Below are positions 36,082-40,366 of a DNA stretch of 40,366 bases, one piece after another (position 1 is the first letter of the stretch; each line of letters begins with the position of its first letter). This DNA is from an uncultured Prevotella sp. Lineage in GTDB: Bacteria; Bacteroidota; Bacteroidia; Bacteroidales; Bacteroidaceae. Where the stretch lies: contig CAMOEW010000011.1 in assembly GCA_946612625.1 (NCBI GenBank), positions 1 to 40,366 of the forward strand, in the 5' to 3' direction. The notes beneath the pieces were generated by a model. That model was not told where the DNA came from, did not search any database, and worked only from the letters and a program-made list of their open reading frames with translations. Position numbers and translations under genes: made by a program.

Positions 36082-38415
36082 ATGAAATTGTCAGAACTTA
36101 AAACCGGCGAGCAGGGTGTCATCGTAAAGGTGCTTGGACATGGAGGCTTCCGCAAACGCATCGTAGAGATGGGCTTCATTAAGGGAAAAACCGTGGAAGT
36201 GCTGCTGAATGCCCCTCTGCAAGATCCGGTGAAATATAAGGTTATGGGATATGAGGTGTCGTTGCGCCGTCAAGAAGCCGATCTTATAGAGGTGGAACAA
36301 AACGCTCACGAGGCCCCGCGCGACAGAAACTTCAAAACTATCAATGTGGCCCTCGTGGGCAATCCCAACTGCGGAAAGACATCGCTCTTCAACTTTGCCA
36401 GCGGTGCCCACGAACGCGTGGGCAACTATTCCGGGGTCACTGTCGATGCAAAGGAAGGACACGCTACGTTTGAAGGCTACAACTTCAACCTCGTTGACCT
36501 GCCGGGAACATACTCATTGTCGGCATACAGTCCGGAAGAACTTTACGTGAGAAAACAAATAATAGAAAAGACTCCCGATGTTATTATCAATGTAATCGAC
36601 ACGAGCAATATCGAGAGAAACCTATACCTCACCACACAGCTAATCGACATGCATGTGCGCATGGTGTGCGCATTGAACATGTTCGACGAGAGTGAACAAC
36701 GCGGCGACATACTGAACTACGACATGCTGGGCAAGCTGATTGGAGTGCCAATGATTCCAACGGTATTCACGAACGGACGGGGAGTAAAGGAACTCTTCAA
36801 GGAGGTAATACGCATCTATGAGACCGACGAAGACACAGAGCCCCACTTTCGTCATATCCACATCAATCACGGTCATGAACTGGAAAACGGAATCAGGGAA
36901 ATACAGAAATACCTGAAACCCGACACAGCAATCACCTCGCACTACTCCACCCGATACCTTGCCATCAAACTGCTTGAAAACGACAGCGAGACCATACGGC
37001 TTGTTGACAGTCTGCCCGACGCGAAGGCCATCATGGAAGCCCGCGACAAGGCAGCGGCAAGAGTGCTGGAAGAAACCGGCGACGACAGCGAGACCGCAAT
37101 CATGGACGCCAAATACGGATTCATACGCGGTGCACTGCAGGAAGTGGGATTCAAAGAAGGCAGCAACCACGACACCTACCGCATCACACATATTCTCGAC
37201 AACCTCATATCGAACAAATGGCTGGGATTCCCTATTTTCCTGCTGCTGCTCTATCTGATGTTCGAAGTGACATTCACCCTGGGCCAATATCCGATGGACT
37301 GGATTGACGCCGGAGTGGAATGGCTGAAAGACACCATAAGCTCGCTAATGCCCGACGGACCGCTGAAAGCGATGGTAGTAGATGGAGCCATTGCCGGAGT
37401 GGGAGCGGTAATAGTGTTCCTGCCGCAGATACTCATACTATATACCTTCATCTCGTTCATGGAGGATTCAGGATATATGGCGAGAGCAGCATTTATCATG
37501 GACAAGCTGATGCACAAGATGGGTCTGCACGGCAAATCGTTCATACCGCTGATTATGGGATTCGGATGCAATGTTCCGGCAGTGATGGCCACAAGAACGA
37601 TAGAAAGCCGGCGCTCACGACTCATTACGATGCTCATACTGCCGATGATGAGCTGCTCGGCACGACTGCCTATCTATATAATGATCACAGGCTCGTTCTT
37701 CGCCGTGAAATACCAAAGCACCGTGATGGTATCACTATATATAATAGGTATAGCAATGGCCATCATCATGAGCCGCGTATTCAGCCGCTATCTTATCAAG
37801 GGCGACGACGTACCGTTCGTAATGGAACTGCCTCCATACCGGTTCCCGACAGCAAAGGCTATTATTCGGCATACGTGGGAGAAGGGTAAACAATATCTTA
37901 AGAAGATGGGAGGTATCATACTGGTTGCCAGTATCATAGTCTGGGCACTGGGCTATTATCCCCACAACGAGGCACTGACGCGACAAGAACAACAGGAGCA
38001 GAGCTGCATCGGACAATTAGGAAAGGCGATAGAGCCGGTATTCCGTATGCAGGGTTTCGACTGGAAACTCGACGTGAGCCTCATTGCCGGTGTTGGAGCC
38101 AAAGAGATTGTGGCATCGACAATGGGCGTGCTCTATGCAGGCGACGACAGCTTTGCCGACGACGACAGCATCAGCGAAGACACAAAGAAATATGAACAAC
38201 TGTACGAGAAGATGAGTGCCGACGGGATAACTCCACTGGCTGCCTTCTGCTATCTTGTCTTCGTGCTCATATATTTTCCCTGCATCGCAACCATTACTGC
38301 AATAAAAAATGAAAGCGGTTCGTGGAAATGGGCATTGTTCGCTGCAGCATACACAACGCTGCTTGCATGGGTGGTTTCAGCACTTATATATCAGGTCGGT
38401 AGCCAACTTTTTTAA
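36082..38415 (+). CDS. feoB: FeoA-FeoB fusion, ferrous iron transporter
   Basis: A 777-residue Fe(II) uptake protein. Residues 1-72 are a FeoA SH3-like domain (MKLSELKTGEQGVIVKVLGHGGF ... DLIEVE). The FeoB G domain follows: G1 GNPNCGKTSLFN (93-104), G2 VGNYSGVTVD, G3 DLPGTYSL (139-146), G4 NMFD (199-202). A helical switch region and eight or so membrane helices with two Gate domains follow (GFGCNVPAVMATRTIESRRSRL with the conserved Cys, and later GVGAKEIVASTMGVL). Such fusions are usual in Bacteroidota. The 15-codon upstream extension was rejected because it contains the -7 box. Confidence 0.95.
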   Translation: MKLSELKTGEQGVIVKVLGHGGFRKRIVEMGFIKGKTVEVLLNAPLQDPVKYKVMGYEVSLRRQEADLIEVEQNAHEAPRDRNFKTINVALVGNPNCGKTSLFNFASGAHERVGNYSGVTVDAKEGHATFEGYNFNLVDLPGTYSLSAYSPEELYVRKQIIEKTPDVIINVIDTSNIERNLYLTTQLIDMHVRMVCALNMFDESEQRGDILNYDMLGKLIGVPMIPTVFTNGRGVKELFKEVIRIYETDEDTEPHFRHIHINHGHELENGIREIQKYLKPDTAITSHYSTRYLAIKLLENDSETIRLVDSLPDAKAIMEARDKAAARVLEETGDDSETAIMDAKYGFIRGALQEVGFKEGSNHDTYRITHILDNLISNKWLGFPIFLLLLYLMFEVTFTLGQYPMDWIDAGVEWLKDTISSLMPDGPLKAMVVDGAIAGVGAVIVFLPQILILYTFISFMEDSGYMARAAFIMDKLMHKMGLHGKSFIPLIMGFGCNVPAVMATRTIESRRSRLITMLILPMMSCSARLPIYIMITGSFFAVKYQSTVMVSLYIIGIAMAIIMSRVFSRYLIKGDDVPFVMELPPYRFPTAKAIIRHTWEKGKQYLKKMGGIILVASIIVWALGYYPHNEALTRQEQQEQSCIGQLGKAIEPVFRMQGFDWKLDVSLIAGVGAKEIVASTMGVLYAGDDSFADDDSISEDTKKYEQLYEKMSADGITPLAAFCYLVFVLIYFPCIATITAIKNESGSWKWALFAAAYTTLLAWVVSALIYQVGSQLF

Positions 38416-38472
38416 AGATTATCTGGATGTGTGGGCAAACAATATTTTTTTCAAAAAAAATCAATAAAAAAT

Positions 38473-38504
38473 TTTGCAACTTTAAAAAAAATACATTAAA
38501 TTTG
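38473..38504 (+). promoter_or_regulatory. Distal promoter upstream of rplU
   Basis: TTTG (38473-38476), a 20-bp spacer, TAAATTTG (38497-38504): full consensus. Transcription would begin near 38511, about 310 nt before rplU. It may serve a short RNA (next entry) or a long rplU leader. Confidence 0.7.
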
Positions 38505-38510
38505 CACACG

Positions 38511-38599
38511 TTATCCTGAAAACAATCTTTTTACCTTAAGACTAGTACCGAATTTGGAAATAAGAGCGATTGCCTGTGAGGGTCGTCGCTTTTACTTTT
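38511..38599 (+). ncRNA. Candidate short RNA or attenuated leader
   Basis: Starting just after the distal promoter, about 60 nt with no ORF lead to a stem AGCGA/TCGCT (38565-38590) with an inner CCT/AGG pair, followed by TTTTACTTTT, like an intrinsic terminator. The product would be about 90 nt. It does not look like SRP, 6S, tmRNA or RNase P RNA. It could be an untranslated leader with a regulated terminator. The rest of the gap to rplU (38600-38732) shows nothing further. Confidence 0.28.
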
Positions 38600-38732
38600 G
38601 AATATAGTGGCCGACGTTTCGTTCATTGTAACATCAGACATTGAAGACTGAAAATTCCGGTAAAAAAGTTAAATTTTCATAAAGACATGCACAAAAGTCA
38701 ATCATCAACATCAGATTGTCAATTTAAAACAG

Positions 38733-38740
38733 TACCTTTG
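38733..38740 (+). promoter_or_regulatory. Proximal -7 box of rplU
   Basis: TACCTTTG about 80 bp before rplU; no clear -33 box. The ~75-nt leader contains paired segments (GGCT/AGCC near 38761-38774, and AAGGC/GCCTT), possibly a folded leader. Confidence 0.5.
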
Positions 38741-38822
38741 CGCCCGATTTAGTCCGTGAAGGCTCGAAAAAGCCATAGCGAATGCTGTGCGCCTTGCGGA
38801 AAAACCCTATTTTAACAACAAA

Positions 38823-39140
38823 ATGTACGTAATCGTAGAAATTAAGGGTCAACAGTTCAAGGTAGAAGAGGGTAAGAAGCTCTTCGTCAACCGCATCCAG
38901 GATGCCGAGGCCGGCCAGACTGTTGAGTTTGAGAAGGTGTTGCTCGTTGACAATGACGGCACCATCACTGTGGGAGCACCGACAGTAAAAGGTGCAAAAG
39001 TAGTAGTAGAAGTTGTGGAACCACTCGTAAAGGGTGAGAAGGTAATCGTCTTCAAGAAGAAGCGCCGTAAGGGCTACAAGACGAAGAACGGTCATCGTCA
39101 GCAGTACACACAGGTAGAAGTTAAACAAGTAATCGCTTAA
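38823..39140 (+). CDS. rplU: 50S ribosomal protein L21
   Basis: A 105-residue L21, which binds 23S rRNA with L20. It opens [24 protein letters not shown] and ends in the basic [30 protein letters not shown] block typical of the family. An in-frame start 12 codons upstream was rejected because homology starts at this Met. It is followed by rpmA after 18 bp, the usual L21-L27 pair, and lies behind two possible promoters and a structured leader. Confidence 0.96.
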   Translation: MYVIVEIKGQQFKVEEGKKLFVNRIQDAEAGQTVEFEKVLLVDNDGTITVGAPTVKGAKVVVEVVEPLVKGEKVIVFKKKRRKGYKTKNGHRQQYTQVEVKQVIA

Positions 39141-39158
39141 TCGTAGGAGGAACAAGAA

Positions 39159-39416
39159 ATGGCACATAAGAAAGGTGTAGGTAGTTCTAAGAACGGACGC
39201 GAGTCGGCTTCACAGCGACTGGGCGTTAAGATTTGGGGCGGTCAGAAGTGCATTGCCGGTAATATCATCGTACGCCAGCGTGGTACCAAGCACAACCCGG
39301 GCAAGAACGTTGCTATCGGCAAGGACGACACTCTCTATGCTCTCGTTGACGGAGTTGTGAACTTCCACAGAGGAAAGGCTGACAAGAGCGTCGTTTCAGT
39401 AATACCTGAAGCATAA
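39159..39416 (+). CDS. rpmA: 50S ribosomal protein L27
   Basis: An 85-residue L27, whose N-terminal arm reaches the peptidyl transferase centre. It starts directly with [16 protein letters not shown], so it lacks the cleaved N-terminal extension of Firmicutes L27. [10 protein letters not shown] and the [28 protein letters not shown] region are canonical. A GGAGG-like run (GTAGGAGGAACAAGAA) lies before the start, unusual in a window with almost no Shine-Dalgarno sequences. Confidence 0.97.
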   Translation: MAHKKGVGSSKNGRESASQRLGVKIWGGQKCIAGNIIVRQRGTKHNPGKNVAIGKDDTLYALVDGVVNFHRGKADKSVVSVIPEA

Positions 39417-39457
39417 GGCCAAATTAACAATTAAACAAATTTATTCCAAACAAACAA

Positions 39458-39499
39458 CAGAATCCCATCTCCTTCACAGGAAATGGGATTTCTGCTTTT
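39458..39499 (+). terminator. rplU-rpmA terminator
   Basis: CAGAATCCCAT pairs with ATGGGATTTCTG (one bulged T), with an inner TCCT/AGGA and TCAC loop, followed by CTTTT. It lies 41 bp after rpmA. Confidence 0.75.
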
Positions 39500-39545
39500 A
39501 ACTCCTTTTAACGTCGCTGCAACAGCATATTACGACAAAATTAAC

Positions 39546-39553
39546 TACCTTTG
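39546..39553 (+). promoter_or_regulatory. -7 box of serS
   Basis: TACCTTTG, 38 bp before the serS ATG. A ten-codon ORF (MLKESINKKI) begins 1 nt after the box and ends just before serS; probably chance. No -33 TTTG found. Confidence 0.55.
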
Positions 39554-39591
39554 CATGTTAAAAGAATCAATTAATAAAAAGATATAAGAAA

Positions 39592-40366
39592 ATGCTTACA
39601 CTGAAACTCATCAACGAGGAGACAGAGCGCGTAATACGCGGATTGGAAAAGAAGCACTTTAATGGTGCTAAAGAGGCTATCGACAATGTGCTTTCCATTG
39701 ACAAAAGACGCAGAGAAGCCCAACAGAAACTTGACGCCAACCTTGCAGAAGCCAAAAAGATGGCTGCACAGATTGGCTCACTGATGAAAGAAGGAAAGAA
39801 AAACGAAGCCAATGCCATAAAGGAGCGTGTTTCGTCGATGAAAGAGACCAACAAGCAACTTGAGGAAGACATGGACAAGGCACAGAAAGAGCTCAACACA
39901 CTTCTCTGCCAGATTCCCAATATACCATACGACGAAGTGCCTGAAGGCGCGGCAGCCGAGGACAACCATGTGGTAAAGTCGAATCTGAAAGAGTGCGACG
40001 GCACCGATACTGTTGGAAACTGGAGTGTCAATCCCTCGCTGGGGCTGGCAAATCCACTGCCACATTGGGAGCTGGCTAAGAAATACAACCTTATAGATTT
40101 CGACCTGGGTGTGAAGATTACAGGGGCCGGTTTCCCTGTCTATATCGGCCAGGGGGCCCGTCTGCAGCGAGCTCTCATTAACTTCTTCCTGGATGAGGCC
40201 CGTAAGAGCGGATATACCGAAATCATGCCCCCGACTGTGGTGAACGCTGCCAGCGGCTACGGCACAGGGCAGCTGCCCGACAAGGAGGGGCAGATGTATC
40301 ACTGCGAGGTTGACGATTTCTATCTCATCCCTACGGCAGAAGTACCGGTGACAAATATCTATCGCG
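39592..40366 (+). CDS. serS: Seryl-tRNA synthetase, 3' partial
   Basis: The first 258 or so residues of SerRS, cut by the window edge. The N-terminal part (MLTLKLINEETERVIRGLEKK ... MKETNKQLEEDMDKAQKELNTLLCQIPNIPYDEVPEG) is the long antiparallel coiled coil that grips the long variable arm of tRNA-Ser. The class II catalytic domain then begins: HWELAKKYNLIDFDLGVKITGAGFPVY, motif 1 region (ARLQRALINFFLDEA), the MPPTVVN strand and TAEVPVTN before motif 2. The frame is open to the end. Confidence 0.95.
   Translation, partial: MLTLKLINEETERVIRGLEKKHFNGAKEAIDNVLSIDKRRREAQQKLDANLAEAKKMAAQIGSLMKEGKKNEANAIKERVSSMKETNKQLEEDMDKAQKELNTLLCQIPNIPYDEVPEGAAAEDNHVVKSNLKECDGTDTVGNWSVNPSLGLANPLPHWELAKKYNLIDFDLGVKITGAGFPVYIGQGARLQRALINFFLDEARKSGYTEIMPPTVVNAASGYGTGQLPDKEGQMYHCEVDDFYLIPTAEVPVTNIYR

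Overview
This window is a stretch of ordinary chromosome from a member of the Bacteroidota, most likely the Prevotella/Bacteroidales group. Four things point there. (1) At least fourteen gene starts have the Bacteroidota-type -7 box TAnnTTTG, several with a TTTG -33 box 19-20 bp upstream. (2) Shine-Dalgarno sequences are essentially absent. (3) Several families are typical of this phylum: DUF4270, DUF4923, DUF4105, a FeoA-FeoB fusion, a SecA of about 1100 residues and an S16 with an Ala/Glu/Lys tail. (4) The gene clusters are of Bacteroidales type (leuACD plus a second IPMS-like enzyme; coaX-OMP-lptC-corC-PPIase; nfeD-SPFH). No tRNA, rRNA, CRISPR array, transposase, prophage or defence system was found.

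Layout. 1-1137 (+): the 3' part of a DUF4270 gene and a 42-residue protein. 1182-8703 (-): pcrA/uvrD helicase, then, behind a terminator, a leuA-leuC-leuD-cimA operon for leucine and isoleucine precursors. 8938-11139 (+): a secreted subtilisin-like protease. 11217-11329: three 41-bp tandem repeats. 11312-12329: a bile-acid/sodium-symporter-family transporter (-) divergent from tadA (+). 12863-15788 (+): three overlapping glycosyltransferase genes. 15862-17189 (-): rpsP and a DUF4923 protein. 17304-18539 (+): another glycosyltransferase and L-rhamnose mutarotase. 18614-24884 (-): coaX, an outer-membrane protein, lptC, a CorC/HlyC-type protein and a membrane-anchored PPIase, probably one envelope-biogenesis operon. 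24970-34210 (+): DUF4105 protein, a phosphatase-fold protein that has lost its active-site residues, secA, an ABC ATPase, an MBOAT acyltransferase and its SGNH partner. 34200-35626 (-): nfeD and an SPFH/paraslipin gene. 35745-35949: five palindromic 41-bp repeats. 36082-38415 (+): feoAB. 38823-40366 (+): rplU-rpmA and the 5' part of serS.

How the genes work together. The leu operon makes 2-isopropylmalate (LeuA) and citramalate (CimA), which LeuCD isomerises; leuB, the next enzyme, is not in the window. Envelope functions dominate the rest: LPS transport (LptC), chaperone/PPIase, Sec export (SecA), polysaccharide O-acylation (MBOAT/SGNH), glycosyltransferases, secreted protease and membrane quality control (NfeD/SPFH).

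The best leads are regulatory or structural rather than a new multi-gene system. They are: exact mirror-image divergent promoters with start codons only 4 nt after the -7 box (predicted leaderless mRNAs); a perfect dyad over the feoAB -7 box; two intergenic arrays with the same 41-bp period; and a pseudo-phosphatase paired with a DUF4105 protein. All functional calls come from reading motifs by eye; no database search was run.
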